A stretch of 64,000 nucleotides of DNA from CBDIHP01 sp965279195 (GTDB taxonomy: Bacteria; Planctomycetota; Planctomycetia; Isosphaerales; Isosphaeraceae), in the NCBI GenBank assembly GCA_965279195.1, contig CBDIHP010000046.1, forward strand, positions 248,001-312,000, read 5' to 3'. Numbering within the stretch: the stretch's first letter is position 1; every line of letters starts with the position of its first letter. The translations under genes and the position numbers were made by a program. The notes under the pieces are model-generated. The model had not been told where the DNA came from. It searched no databases and saw nothing but the letters and a program-made list of their open reading frames with translations. Of the stretch, positions 1-8,863 are shown one piece after another.

Positions 1-2
1 AG

Positions 3-332
3 GCCGGCAAGATTGATGCCCCGGTCTTCGGCGACGCCCTGGCGGAAGGCATCCTCGGCCGCCTGGTCGACACCAAGCTGACCAAGGGCCCCCGCGTGAA
101 GGGCAAGGACACCTACCGGGTCCAGATCAACAACTACTCCCCGCTGATCCTCAACGGCCTGGCCATCGCCGGCTCCGCGAAGGATGACGCCGCCCAGACC
201 CCGAAGGTCCTCGCCGGCATCAACCTCTCGCCCCGCAAGAGCCTGGTCGTCCCCGCCACCCCCGAAGTGGTCGAGTCCCTCGGCCTCAAGCAGGGCGTCC
301 GGGTCGTCGGTGCGGACCTCTCGGGTCTTTGA
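3..332 (+). CDS. C-terminal end of an unrecognised protein (cut by window start)
   Basis: The frame is open from the first bases of the window to a TGA at 330-332, giving about 109 residues with no start codon that fits a new gene, so this is the 3' end of a larger gene. The visible part is a mixed beta-rich segment (around KDTYRVQINNYSPLILNG and later KSLVVPATPEVVESLGLK) that looks like a folded domain of an exported or structural protein. A strong GC hairpin follows the stop. I do not recognise the family. An antisense frame over the same bases lacks any recognisable domain and was discarded. Confidence 0.6.
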   Translation, partial: AGKIDAPVFGDALAEGILGRLVDTKLTKGPRVKGKDTYRVQINNYSPLILNGLAIAGSAKDDAAQTPKVLAGINLSPRKSLVVPATPEVVESLGLKQGVRVVGADLSGL

Positions 333-368
333 TCCGAAGCCGTCCGGACCGGATTGAGCTGAACCTCC

Positions 369-404
369 GCGAGGCGGGCCCTTGGGCCCGCCTCGCGGCC
401 TTTC
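369..404 (+). terminator. Hairpin terminator candidate after the first gene
   Basis: A perfect 13-bp inverted repeat GCGAGGCGGGCCC / GGGCCCGCCTCGC is separated by TT and followed by GGCCTTTCG. It starts 37 bases after the stop of the upstream gene. The T run is short, so termination is likely but not certain. Confidence 0.6.
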
Positions 405-510
405 GAAGACCCGTTTGGAGTGTGGGAGCGCGGCTGCCGCTTTCGTGCGGGGAAATCGGACAATGGTCGGTCGTACGGTCCATCCGGGGTGGCGGGGAGC
501 CGCATGATCC

Positions 511-549
511 TTTTGGAGCGCGGGAGCCGCGCTCCCGCGCTCCAAAGGG
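511..549. repeat. Intergenic hairpin of the GGAGCGCGG family
   Basis: TTTTGGAGCGCGGGAGC pairs with GCTCCCGCGCTCCAAA around a 3-base loop, directly beside the stop of the TrmL gene. A second, imperfect version (TTTGGAGTGTGGGAGCGCGGCTGCC) lies at about 414-438. It resembles the GGAGTGCGG elements at 4341, 53523, 54074 and 62829. It may also serve as the terminator of trmL. Confidence 0.6.
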
Positions 550-550
550 G

Positions 551-1045
551 TCAGCCTCCGACCTGCCGCGCCGCCTCGTACAGGCCGATGCCGACGGCGG
601 TGGCGAGGTTGAGGCTGCGGGCCTCGGGGCGGATGGGGATGCGCAGGGCGCGGCCGGATTCGATCCGGGGGGCGAGCCAGCGATCGGGGAGGCCCCGGCT
701 CTCGGGGCCGAAGACCAGGGCATCGCCCTCGGCGAAGGCGGCGTCGGTGTGGGGGCGGATAGCCTTCGTCGAGAAGGCCCAGGCGCGGTCGGGGCCGATG
801 GCGGAGAGGGCGTGGTCGATGTGGTCGACGACGCGGACGTCCAGGTGCTCCCAGTAGTCGAGCCCCGCGCGTTTGATCTGCCGGTCGCTGAGGTGGAAGC
901 CGAGGGGGCGGACCAGCCAGAGGGCCGCCCCGACGGCCACGCAGGTCCGGCCGATCGCCCCGGTGTTCAGGGCGATCTCCGGCTCGTACAGGACGACGTG
1001 GAATCTCGGCCGGGGGTGCGAGGGCGTCTCGGATTTCGGTTCCAT
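551..1045 (-). CDS. trmL: tRNA (cytidine(34)-2'-O)-methyltransferase, SpoU/TrmL type
   Basis: The 164-residue product matches the short SPOUT methyltransferase TrmL in length and motifs. Near the N-terminus it has the family pattern LYEPEIALNTGAIGRTC (N-x-G-x-I-x-R-x-C). In the middle is the LVFGPESRGLP motif 2 and near the end IPIRPEARSLNLATAVGI, the knotted SAM-binding motif 3. Family knowledge: TrmL 2'-O-methylates the wobble base C34/U34 of tRNA-Leu in the cytoplasm as a dimer. It is a single cistron here, divergent in no obvious operon, and its stop abuts a hairpin at 511-549. The ATG at 1045 gives the normal family N-terminus. Confidence 0.93.
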   Translation of the reverse strand: MEPKSETPSHPRPRFHVVLYEPEIALNTGAIGRTCVAVGAALWLVRPLGFHLSDRQIKRAGLDYWEHLDVRVVDHIDHALSAIGPDRAWAFSTKAIRPHTDAAFAEGDALVFGPESRGLPDRWLAPRIESGRALRIPIRPEARSLNLATAVGIGLYEAARQVGG

Positions 1046-1091
1046 GCGCTCGGGCCTTCGCGTCCCCCGGCCGGTCGTCGATCGTCGATCG

Positions 1092-1535
1092 TCAGCGGGC
1101 GTGCAAGGGCCTTCTGCCGGTGTCGCGGGCGGCCCCGTTGTTCTCGGCGACCTGGAGGATCTGCAACGCGCGTTTGGGGTTCGATGTGTGGAAGAAGCCC
1201 ACGGAGTGGCCGCCGTGGCCGCCGGCGACGTACGAGTACTCGATGTTGATGTGTTCTTCGGCGAGTCGCTCCAGGACCTTGGCCAGGGCCCCGGGCCGGT
1301 TCTCCATCTCGACGGCGAGCACGTCGCACTCGCTGAACTCGGTGCCGAGCGACGTCAGGACCTTCCGCGTCGGCGCGACGTCGTCGGTGACGACCCGGAG
1401 GACGCTCCGGGACTCCCGATCCATCACGCTGAGCGCGCGGATGTTGATCTTCTCGTGCGCCAGCGCCGAGCAGATCTTGGCCAGACGGCCGGGCTTGTTT
1501 TCGAGGTGCGCCGTGATCTCGTGGACGAATTCCAT
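1092..1535 (-). CDS. Tandem ACT-domain protein
   Basis: The product is 147 residues from an ATG at 1535 that is preceded by GGAGG with an 8-base spacer; a longer reading from 1730 adds an Arg-rich, non-conserved stretch and is rejected. Residues about 1-70 (EITAHLENKPGRLAKICSAL) and 72-130 (VLAVEMENRPGALAKVLERL) each carry the N-x-P-G-x-L/A core of an ACT domain. ACT domains bind amino acids and regulate metabolic enzymes; stand-alone tandem forms are assumed to be amino-acid sensors. No partner enzyme lies next to it, so the target is unknown. Confidence 0.85.
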   Translation of the reverse strand: MEFVHEITAHLENKPGRLAKICSALAHEKINIRALSVMDRESRSVLRVVTDDVAPTRKVLTSLGTEFSECDVLAVEMENRPGALAKVLERLAEEHINIEYSYVAGGHGGHSVGFFHTSNPKRALQILQVAENNGAARDTGRRPLHAR

Positions 1536-1733
1536 CGAACCACCTCCGAGGGACATTGCACAGCGGGAGCTCGGCGGCCAGGGGGAGACGTTGCCGACCG
1601 GGCCATGAAGACGGTCTTCACACTCCATTGTAGGGGCGATGCGGCGGCGTGACGCGCGTCGGGCCCGGAACGTGGCGAATTTTCCCTGACGATCGCGCCG
1701 GCGACAACGTCCGGCGTTCCCCCGAAGCAACGA

Positions 1734-1766
1734 GGGCCGCCCCGGCGCGAGCGCCGGGGACGGCCC
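1734..1766 (-). terminator. GC-rich hairpin downstream of the 1813-4206 gene
   Basis: GGGCCG + CCCCGGCG pairs with CGCCGGGG + (A bulge) + CGGCCC around the loop CGAG. It lies 47 bases beyond the stop of the gene on the minus strand. There is no clear T run, so it could be a terminator or simply an RNA-stabilising hairpin. Confidence 0.45.
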
Positions 1767-1812
1767 AGGGGTTCACTTGCGGCCCGGATGGCCCGGGGGA
1801 TCGTTCAAACCC

Positions 1813-4206
1813 TCAATCGATGTCGGCGCGACGGCCGCCGCGGCGTCCCTGAGGGCCGCCGGGTGCGACGGCGCCGGGCTGTCCGTTGGGGCCGGGTGCG
1901 ACGGCGCCGGGCTGTCCGCCGGCCCCGGGGGCCGCCCCGCCGGCGCCACCGGGCGGGGCGGCGAGCGGGGGCAGGCCGGCGGCCTGGCGGGCCGACTGCA
2001 CGGCGGGCATCAGGATCGCCGAGACGAGCGCCGGGTTGGTGTCGCCGAGGTCCACGAACGCCGATCGGAAGACCACGGTGACGTTCTCGTCATCCACGGC
2101 GAGGGCGAACGAGCTGGGGAAGAGCCTCGACTTGAGTTCCTCAGCCTTCGGGAGCAGCTCGGGTGCGATCTGGAACGTCAAGGGACCGGCCGGTCCCGAG
2201 GCCGCCGCCGGGGTCTCGCCGCCGGGTCCGCCCGGCCCGCCGGGGGCCGCGCCGCCGCCGCCCGAGATGGGGCCGGCCTCATCGCGACGCCCGCCGCCGC
2301 GTCCTCCGGGGCCGGGTGCGACGGCCTGCCGGGCGTCGCCCGAGACCGAGCCCGCTCCGTCGCCGACCTCCAGGGCCGGTCGCGAGCCGCCGCCCGCTCC
2401 GGGGGCCTGGGCCGCGCCGGGGCCGACGGTACCCGGGGCCGGGGCTCCGCCGGAAGCGAGGCTCACGCCCAGGTTCACGCCGGCCTGGACCCGACCGGGG
2501 AGGCTGGCGAGGGCGTTGGCGGTGGACTCGGAGGAGTCGCCGACCGAGAGCATCAGGACCTTGCCCGGCAGCGCGCCGATGACGTCCGAGCCGCCCGGCG
2601 GGCTCCAGGGCTTCTTCGCCTCAATCGCCAGGCGTGCGACGTCGGGGGCGAGGCCGATCACGAGCAGCTTGCCGCTCATCCGGATCGTCGGCTTGACCTG
2701 GCTGCCGAGCTGGCTGGCCATCTCGGGGGGCATCGAGAGGACGTACTGCTTGCCGGCCGTCCCGGCGTTCACGGCCTTGAACTCGGGCGCGGCCGGGGGC
2801 TTGGCCCGCTCGGACCCGCCGCCACCTCCGCCGCCGCTGACCTCGGCCTCGCCGCCGGGCCCTTGCGACCCACCCGGCCCGCGACGGCCGCCGGTATCGC
2901 CAGCTGCGCCGCCGGGCGCGGCGGGCGGGGTCATGGTCTTGAGCTGCTTGTTGGCCATGAGGACCAGCTCGTCGAGGGCCCTGCCGACCTTGACCGGGTC
3001 TTTGACCTCCATCACCAGTGCCCCGCGCGGGACGAGGCCGCCGCCGAGCGACGCCATCATCGAGCCCAGGCCGGTCGTCGAGGCCGCCTTGGGCATCGAG
3101 AACCAGTAGGCACGCGGGCCGAGGTTGGCGACGAGGTCCTCCTTCAGCTTGATGCGGGACTTGGCCATCGTGGCGGCGAACGAGTCGACCTTCGCGGCGG
3201 CGTCGGGGGCGGAGGTCTTCAGCTCGGCCATGATCGCGTCATACGCCTGCCCGAGGTCGACGGCCATCTCGGTGAAGCCGGTGGATCCTTCGGGCAGGGG
3301 CGGATAGCCCGCCTTGTCGAGTGGCGCCTGGTCCAGCAGCGCCAACACCCCGGAGCGTGGCTTCGGGGCGCTGACTCGCATCACCGTGAGCAGGGCATCG
3401 TTGTCGAACCCCATCTGGAACAACAGCGCGGGGTTCGCCGCCTTCGTGTTCACCTTCTTCATGTCGAACGCCGCGGTGATCAGGGGCGTGATCCGCTCGT
3501 TGAGCTTCCGCGAGGATTGGTAGATCTTCGAACCGGAGATGTTCGGCGACTTGCCGTCGAGCGTTTTGATGAGGGTCGAGGCGGCCCGGATGTTGCTGGT
3601 GAGGATCAGATCCTTCTTGCTCGACTCCTCGATCCACCAGAAGTTCGTCTGCCGCCTCGCCGCACCCGCGGGGACGGTCGCCTCGACGATCTTGTGCTCG
3701 TCGACGACGATGCTCTTCTCGATGGACCCCTCGCGGTTCACTGCGAGGATGAGACGCCGGAAAAGGCCCACTGCGGCCTTGTCCCCCATGACCCCCCGGA
3801 TGACGATCAGCGCGTCGCCCTCGCCGTTGCCCGCGATGAACGCCCCCTTCGTGAAGATGTGCTTGATCATCTCCACGACTTCGGCGCCGTTGAGCTTCAT
3901 CTTGCCGGCGCCGTAGTGGTCGATCGCCTGCGAGATCATGGCTTCGAGCATCTTGCCGGTGGTGGTCTCGTTCAGGATCTTGAAGGCGGCCGTCTTCTTC
4001 CAGGCCTCGTCGTTGGCCTCGGTGCCGGCAATGTGGATGTAGATGCGGTCGTAGCCGGCGGGCAGGAACTCCTCGATCGGCCTGGGGGGGCCGGCGGGGG
4101 CGGCGGCGGATTTGGTCGCCTGGGCGTGGGCGGTGCCGGCGACGAGGCTCGTCGCCAGGGCCAGGCCGGCGAGGGCCCGGCGGTGGAGCGTTTTGGGGAG
4201 ACGCAC
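1813..4206 (-). CDS. Secreted protein, DUF1559-family paralogue lacking the C-terminal domain
   Basis: The product is 797 residues from a GTG at 4206 with AAGGA eight bases upstream. A signal peptide (RRALAGLALATSLVAGTAHA-Q) spans about residues 9-28. Residues 40-100 (AWKKTAAFKILNETTTGKMLE) match the same region of the 823-residue protein encoded at 4480-6951 (AWRKTAMFKLLNETSAGAMLE), so the two are tandem paralogues. The neighbour ends with a DUF1559 domain beginning LLPAVQSARTAA; this protein stops resembling it just after MPAVQSARQAA and ends instead in a low-complexity Gly/Pro/Ala tail with two PGAVAPG repeats. Other Gly-rich linkers lie at about 420-460 and 580-680. The role is unknown; an exported location is inferred. 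Confidence 0.8.
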   Translation of the reverse strand: MRLPKTLHRRALAGLALATSLVAGTAHAQATKSAAAPAGPPRPIEEFLPAGYDRIYIHIAGTEANDEAWKKTAAFKILNETTTGKMLEAMISQAIDHYGAGKMKLNGAEVVEMIKHIFTKGAFIAGNGEGDALIVIRGVMGDKAAVGLFRRLILAVNREGSIEKSIVVDEHKIVEATVPAGAARRQTNFWWIEESSKKDLILTSNIRAASTLIKTLDGKSPNISGSKIYQSSRKLNERITPLITAAFDMKKVNTKAANPALLFQMGFDNDALLTVMRVSAPKPRSGVLALLDQAPLDKAGYPPLPEGSTGFTEMAVDLGQAYDAIMAELKTSAPDAAAKVDSFAATMAKSRIKLKEDLVANLGPRAYWFSMPKAASTTGLGSMMASLGGGLVPRGALVMEVKDPVKVGRALDELVLMANKQLKTMTPPAAPGGAAGDTGGRRGPGGSQGPGGEAEVSGGGGGGGSERAKPPAAPEFKAVNAGTAGKQYVLSMPPEMASQLGSQVKPTIRMSGKLLVIGLAPDVARLAIEAKKPWSPPGGSDVIGALPGKVLMLSVGDSSESTANALASLPGRVQAGVNLGVSLASGGAPAPGTVGPGAAQAPGAGGGSRPALEVGDGAGSVSGDARQAVAPGPGGRGGGRRDEAGPISGGGGAAPGGPGGPGGETPAAASGPAGPLTFQIAPELLPKAEELKSRLFPSSFALAVDDENVTVVFRSAFVDLGDTNPALVSAILMPAVQSARQAAGLPPLAAPPGGAGGAAPGAGGQPGAVAPGPNGQPGAVAPGGPQGRRGGRRADID
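1861..1918. repeat. Two direct copies of a 25-bp unit inside the 3' end of the coding region
   Basis: GGGTGCGACGGCGCCGGGCT plus GTCCG occurs at 1861-1885 and again at 1894-1918. The period is 33 bases, so it adds an 11-residue repeat (reading GQPGAVAPG on the minus strand) without breaking the frame. A degenerate third copy lies near 2314. It looks like expansion of a low-complexity tail. Confidence 0.7.
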
Positions 4207-4340
4207 GGACCGGTTCCTTTAGCGAGGGTGCGGCGCGGAGGTCCTCGACCCGGGCGGGCCGAGCGATCCGGGAGGCGGGGAGGCCCGACCTCGCATCGTA
4301 TGTCCGCGACGCCCCCGCGCCAACCGGGGGGCGACCCCGC

Positions 4341-4476
4341 TCTGGAGTGCGGCAGTCCGGCTGCCGCTCTCCTGCCCGCCGGTCGACGCGAGCGCCGCCG
4401 TCGGTCTGGCCTCGTCGGCGCGTCGTTCGATCCGTTCTTCTGGAGAGCGGCAGCCGGACTGCCGCACTCCCAAAGG
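4341..4476. repeat. Long imperfect inverted repeat, GGAGTGCGGCAG family
   Basis: The left arm TCTGGAGTGCGGCAGTCCGG and the right arm CCGGACTGCCGCACTCCCAAA are near-perfect reverse complements bounding a ~90-base centre that contains a second pair of arms (CTGCCGCTCTCC / GGAGAGCGGCAG). It fills the gap between the two paralogous secreted-protein genes. Related arms recur at 25144, 53523, 54074 and 62829. Confidence 0.75.
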
Positions 4477-4479
4477 GGC

Positions 4480-6951
4480 TCAGAAGCTGTCGGCGCCGAT
4501 GACCTCGCCGCGGTTGCGGGTGATCAGGGCGCGGAGGACCATCGGGTTGATGGTGTGCAGGAGGAACCGCACCGAGCCGTCGGCGAAGGCGGCGTTGAAG
4601 CCGCCGGGGAAGCCGGGGCCGCCGAGCTTGGGCAGGGGCTTCTCGGGGTCGAAGGGGATGTCGTCGGGCCTGGTCCAGATGACCGGCTTGCCGGCCTCCG
4701 CCACGGCGATGGTGTTGGACGTGCCGTCGGTGATGTCGGCGAGCTGGGTGTCCTTGCCCTTCTCGACGATCGCCATCGGGCCGACGAACGTCTGGTAGTA
4801 CGTCTGGTTTGGCTTCGCCGTCGCCGGGTTGGGCGAGGCGTAGATCGCGGGCATCTTCTCGATCAGCTTGCGGTTGTGCTCGCTGTCCCAGGGCTCGTCG
4901 AGGTGGAACTCGTTGTAGAGGGCCTGCTGATCGATGTAGGGCAGGATCGCCACCCGCCAGCTCAGCAGCGCCTTGCCCTTGCCGTCGCGGATCGCCTGGG
5001 GCGGGAACTTGCCGTTCGCGTCGTGGTGGTTGTGCCAGGCGAGGAGGATCTGCTTGAGGTTGTTGGTGGACTGCGTCCGCATCGCCGCCGTCCGGGCCGA
5101 TTGCACGGCCGGGAGCAGGAGCGCCACCATCACCGGCGCGGACGACGTCGCGTTCCAGTTCGGCACCGACTCTCGGCTCGATGCGCTCACGCCCTGGTCG
5201 TCGGCCGAGACGACGAACGCGCCCGGGAACAATTTCGCGCGCATCGCATCGATCGACGGGATCAGCTCGGGCGCCACGTTCAGCCTGATCCGTCCCAGCG
5301 GATTGCCCGGTTGCTCCTTGGCGCTCAGGGCCATCGCCTGGATCCCGAACGGGATGTTCGCCAGGACCGCCGGGATCGTCTCCCGGGGGTCGGTGACCGA
5401 AAGCATGGTCATGTTCTTGGGTGCGCCGGCGAGCCCCTTCGCGAGGTCGCCGCCGAGGACGAGCCGGCCCCTGGGGTTGGTCTCCAGGTCGAGGATCTTC
5501 CGGGCGTCGTCGGGCGAGATGGCCGCGACGAGGTAGTTCTTGCCGAGCGCCACGGTCGGCCGGACGCCGGCGGGCATCGGCATCAGCTCGCCGGGGACGT
5601 CCAGTCCGTAGGCGTCGTCCATCCCCTTGATCGGGCGGAACTGCACGGCCGGGCGGTCGCCCATGCGGGCCTGGAGCTGGCGGTTGACGGTGCCCATGAC
5701 CGTCTTCAAGGTCGGCGCGAACGTCGATCGGTCCTTGATCTCGACCATCGCCGTGACCTTCGGCGGGTGGGTCAGCCAGCTGAACACGCCGCCCCAGGGG
5801 CTCAAGGGCACGGGCATGGAGTCGGGCGCGACGAAGAAGGCCATCTTCGGGCCGATCTGGCGCAGGAGGTCCTCCCGCAGCTTCACCCCGAGAGACTGCA
5901 CCGCCGCCGCCTCGATCGCGTCGATCTGCGGCTGGACGTTCGGCGACAGCGCCTTCGCCACGTCGAGCAGCTTGCCGAGCGTGCCGTCGAGGTCATACGA
6001 GAAGACGGTGAACGAGGTCAGCCCGGCGGGCAGGGGGGGCAGGCCCTCGGCGGTGAAGCTGGGCTGGTCGAGGATCCCCAGCACGCCCTTCCTCGGCGCG
6101 GGGGCGACGAGCCGCCACTGGCTGACGAGCGACTCCCCCTCGAATCCCCAGCGGAACTCGAAGCGCTTGAGCCCGTCGAGCCCGAGCGGCGGCGGGGCCG
6201 AGGCGAGCGCGGCGGCGTCGTAGAAGCCGAAGCCGACGGCGGAGATCGTCCCCGTGCCCCCGGCCAGCCCGGCGCGGATCTTCGAGTCGAACGCGCTCTT
6301 CGCCTTGCCCTCGATCGTCGCGACGATCGCCTCGATGCTCCCCTCGACCGGCGGCAACGCGACGATCAGGTCGTCCTTCTCGAACCACCAGGCCCAGGGG
6401 GACTCCCCGCCCTGCACGACCGTGACCACGCGGCCGTCGGGCCGTTGGATCATCTCGGTCCGGCCGCTCCCCTTGCTCGCGTTCCGGAGGAAGTCGCGGA
6501 TCGCCCGGCCCGACTCGCCCTTGCCGATCGAGCCGATGGCCAGGGCGGCGCTCCGGGCCTTCGGCTGGCTCGGTTCGAGCCGGACCCCGAACGCGAAGTG
6601 CGTGTTCAGGACGCTCTTGAGGATCGCGACGGTCTCCCTCGGCCCCGGGCCCTTCCTCGCCCCCTCGCCGCGGGCCCCTTGAGCCTGATCGATGAGCTGC
6701 CGGAACGTCTCCTCCAGCATGGCCCCGGCCGAGGTCTCGTTCAGCAACTTGAACATCGCCGTCTTCCGCCACGCCGCCTCGTGCTCCTTGAGCCCGGTCG
6801 ACTCGATGTACGCCGCCAGGTTCTCCCCCGGGATCAGCCGGGCCAGCCGGTTGACGTCGGCCTCCTGCGCCGACGCCCCGCCGGCCGACATCACGCCGAT
6901 CGCCAGACCCATCGAAAGAATCACGTGTCTCGAACCGAAACGCCTGTGCAT
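4480..6951 (-). CDS. Secreted DUF1559 (H-X9-DG type) protein
   Basis: The product is 823 residues; the ATG at 6951 is preceded by GGGGAGG with nine bases between. An N-terminal signal peptide (HVILSMGLAIGVMSAGGASA-Q) is followed by a large N-terminal region shared with the downstream paralogue at 1813-4206. From about residue 605 (LLPAVQSARTAAMRTQSTNN, then LKQILLAWHNHHDANGKFPP) comes a DUF1559 domain, ending in FPGGFNAAFADGSVRFLLHT, the planctomycete H-X9-DG box with the His replaced by Phe. DUF1559 domains usually sit behind a type IV pilin-like N-terminus; here the domain is C-terminal, which is unusual. Function in planctomycetes is unknown. Confidence 0.85.
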   Translation of the reverse strand: MHRRFGSRHVILSMGLAIGVMSAGGASAQEADVNRLARLIPGENLAAYIESTGLKEHEAAWRKTAMFKLLNETSAGAMLEETFRQLIDQAQGARGEGARKGPGPRETVAILKSVLNTHFAFGVRLEPSQPKARSAALAIGSIGKGESGRAIRDFLRNASKGSGRTEMIQRPDGRVVTVVQGGESPWAWWFEKDDLIVALPPVEGSIEAIVATIEGKAKSAFDSKIRAGLAGGTGTISAVGFGFYDAAALASAPPPLGLDGLKRFEFRWGFEGESLVSQWRLVAPAPRKGVLGILDQPSFTAEGLPPLPAGLTSFTVFSYDLDGTLGKLLDVAKALSPNVQPQIDAIEAAAVQSLGVKLREDLLRQIGPKMAFFVAPDSMPVPLSPWGGVFSWLTHPPKVTAMVEIKDRSTFAPTLKTVMGTVNRQLQARMGDRPAVQFRPIKGMDDAYGLDVPGELMPMPAGVRPTVALGKNYLVAAISPDDARKILDLETNPRGRLVLGGDLAKGLAGAPKNMTMLSVTDPRETIPAVLANIPFGIQAMALSAKEQPGNPLGRIRLNVAPELIPSIDAMRAKLFPGAFVVSADDQGVSASSRESVPNWNATSSAPVMVALLLPAVQSARTAAMRTQSTNNLKQILLAWHNHHDANGKFPPQAIRDGKGKALLSWRVAILPYIDQQALYNEFHLDEPWDSEHNRKLIEKMPAIYASPNPATAKPNQTYYQTFVGPMAIVEKGKDTQLADITDGTSNTIAVAEAGKPVIWTRPDDIPFDPEKPLPKLGGPGFPGGFNAAFADGSVRFLLHTINPMVLRALITRNRGEVIGADSF

Positions 6952-7212
6952 CGTCGTCGTCCTCCCCCGCGTTGCGAACCGATCCCCTCCGGTCGACCGC
7001 CTGGCGACGGTCGTTTCCGGGCATCATACAACTGTCCGAGAGCGAGTGTTACTGCAATCCGAAAAAATTCGGGGACGATCCCGCCTCGCCGATACCGCGC
7101 CCGGCCGCGCGGGTGGTTTGTTCGATCGACGGCCACCGTCGGTGGGGTGACGCCCTCCCTTCGGGATGACGCCTGCACCCCACTCTACCTCTGTCTCCTC
7201 TGGCTGATCGTC

Positions 7213-8628
7213 TCAGTCCGTGCCCATGACTCGGCCCTTCAACTCGCTCGGGTCGACCGGCTTGGCGCTGAGTGTGATCCCGGCCAGGTCCTTGTGCGCG
7301 GGGGGGAGGTCGTCGGCCGTCGGGGCGATCTCGGCGATGCCGTGGAGGATCTCTCGCCGCGCCTCCTTCGATTTCGCGAGCTTTTCCCGTGCGTCGACCA
7401 GGGCGAGGATCGCCTCCTTGCGTCGATCGGTCCCGGCCGAAACCCGACCCAGGGCCATCGCGACCACCGAGAGTTCCGGGATCGGGCTCGGCTCGCTCCC
7501 CCCGTGGGGCAGCAGCACGCGTTCCGCCAACCGGTCCAGTTCCTTCGCGAGCGGGCCGACCGCGTCGCGTCCGCCCGGGCCGAGGAGCGAGAGGGCCGAG
7601 GCTGTGCCCGCCCTGCGCGAGTTCGTCCCCACTTCGAGCCCGGGGATGAGGATCGGGACGACCCGTGATTCCTCGCCGCAGGCCCGGGCGATCTTCGCGA
7701 TCGCACAGGCGAGATCCTCTGCGGCCTCATCCCGATTCCTGGGATAGTCCGACTTGTGGGACAGGAGGATCGCCGTTTTGGGCATGTCCTCGACGAACCG
7801 CGCGATCAACCGATCCAGATACGGCTTCCCCGCCGTACCGACGTTCCTCAGCAGATCGGCCGACAGGCCCATCCGGGAGGGCGAGCCGTCCTCCACTTCC
7901 TTGACCAGCATCGGGATCGTCTCCGGTCCCGGCGTCATGCTCCAGGCGAGCCTGCGAATATAGCCCGACTCCGGGCCCTTGTTGCCGATCCGCTTGAGCA
8001 TCGCCGGGATGAAGCGGTCGCGAGGCGCCTTGAATTTCGCCAGCGCCGCGAACGCCTCCGCGCGGACCTGCGGGTGGTCGTCGTCGACGGCCTTGTTCAG
8101 CCCGGCCGGGATATCCTTGGGGTCGATCGAGGCCAGGTGGCTCATGCCCTGGGCCGAGAGGATCCGGATGCCGGACTCCGGGTCGTCGAGCCCCTCCTCG
8201 ATGCTGGGCCTCGCCTTCCGGACCGCCGCCTGGGCCTCGACATCGGGGAACCGATCGTTCGGGTCGGCGTTGATCGCCATCCAGAGGACGCTCATCAGCG
8301 AAAGCCGCGATTGCTTCCGGACCTCCGTCTCCGGGTCGTTCAGCCCCCGGAGGAGCGCATCGACGGCGAGGTTCAGGTCGACCCCGTCGCCGACGGTCGT
8401 CGCGATGTCCCTCGCGGCGGTCAGCCGGACGACGTGGTCCGAATTCTGCATCTGCTTCGCGAGCGTCCTCGTCGCACGCGCGTTGACCCAGGAGTAGACC
8501 ACCCCGAGGATCACCGCCAGGGCCGTCAGCCCGACGAGCCCGCGCATCAGGCGTTCCCTGCGGGCCATCGAACCGATCCGGACGCCGGGGGCGGCGAACA
8601 TCGCATCGTGGTCGTCCAGGGTGGGCAT
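7213..8628 (-). CDS. Membrane-anchored HEAT-repeat protein
   Basis: The product is 471 residues from an ATG at 8628 with GGAGG five bases upstream. Residues 28-47 (MRGLVGLTALAVILGVVYSW) form one membrane helix with the positively charged MARRERL before it, so the bulk is probably exported. The rest is helical hairpins with HEAT-like pattern, for example LAVDALLRGLNDPETEVRKQ, PAGLNKAVDDDHPQVRAEAF and IRILSAQGMSHL. HEAT proteins are scaffolds; the partner is not evident. It stands alone, divergent from rsgA across a 235-base gap that must hold both promoters, though I cannot pick out a convincing -35/-10 pair there. Confidence 0.75.
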   Translation of the reverse strand: MPTLDDHDAMFAAPGVRIGSMARRERLMRGLVGLTALAVILGVVYSWVNARATRTLAKQMQNSDHVVRLTAARDIATTVGDGVDLNLAVDALLRGLNDPETEVRKQSRLSLMSVLWMAINADPNDRFPDVEAQAAVRKARPSIEEGLDDPESGIRILSAQGMSHLASIDPKDIPAGLNKAVDDDHPQVRAEAFAALAKFKAPRDRFIPAMLKRIGNKGPESGYIRRLAWSMTPGPETIPMLVKEVEDGSPSRMGLSADLLRNVGTAGKPYLDRLIARFVEDMPKTAILLSHKSDYPRNRDEAAEDLACAIAKIARACGEESRVVPILIPGLEVGTNSRRAGTASALSLLGPGGRDAVGPLAKELDRLAERVLLPHGGSEPSPIPELSVVAMALGRVSAGTDRRKEAILALVDAREKLAKSKEARREILHGIAEIAPTADDLPPAHKDLAGITLSAKPVDPSELKGRVMGTD

Positions 8629-8863
8629 CTCGTCCTCCGGATTCGGAGAGGGGGCGTCGGAAACGAGGCGAGCGAAGTGGGCCTTGATGGTGCCAGATGG
8701 CCGCCGGGTTGTCGAGCACCGATTTCCTTCGGACCGGTCGCCCCGTCGCGCCTCACGCCGGGGGCCGTCGTGCTACGATGGAGAAGTGCCGGGCCGGGTT
8801 GAACTTATCGAGCGTCCGCTGCGTCCAACCCTTGTCGCATGTCCGTCCGTGGGAGCGTGGAAC

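Noticed and set aside
1777..7668. A giant plus-strand open frame of nearly 2000 codons antisense to the paralogous secreted-protein genes
   Set aside because: It is a by-product of high GC and codon bias on the opposite strand; the product is Arg/Gly/Asp-rich and without domains, while the minus-strand frames have signal peptides, ribosome sites and recognisable motifs.
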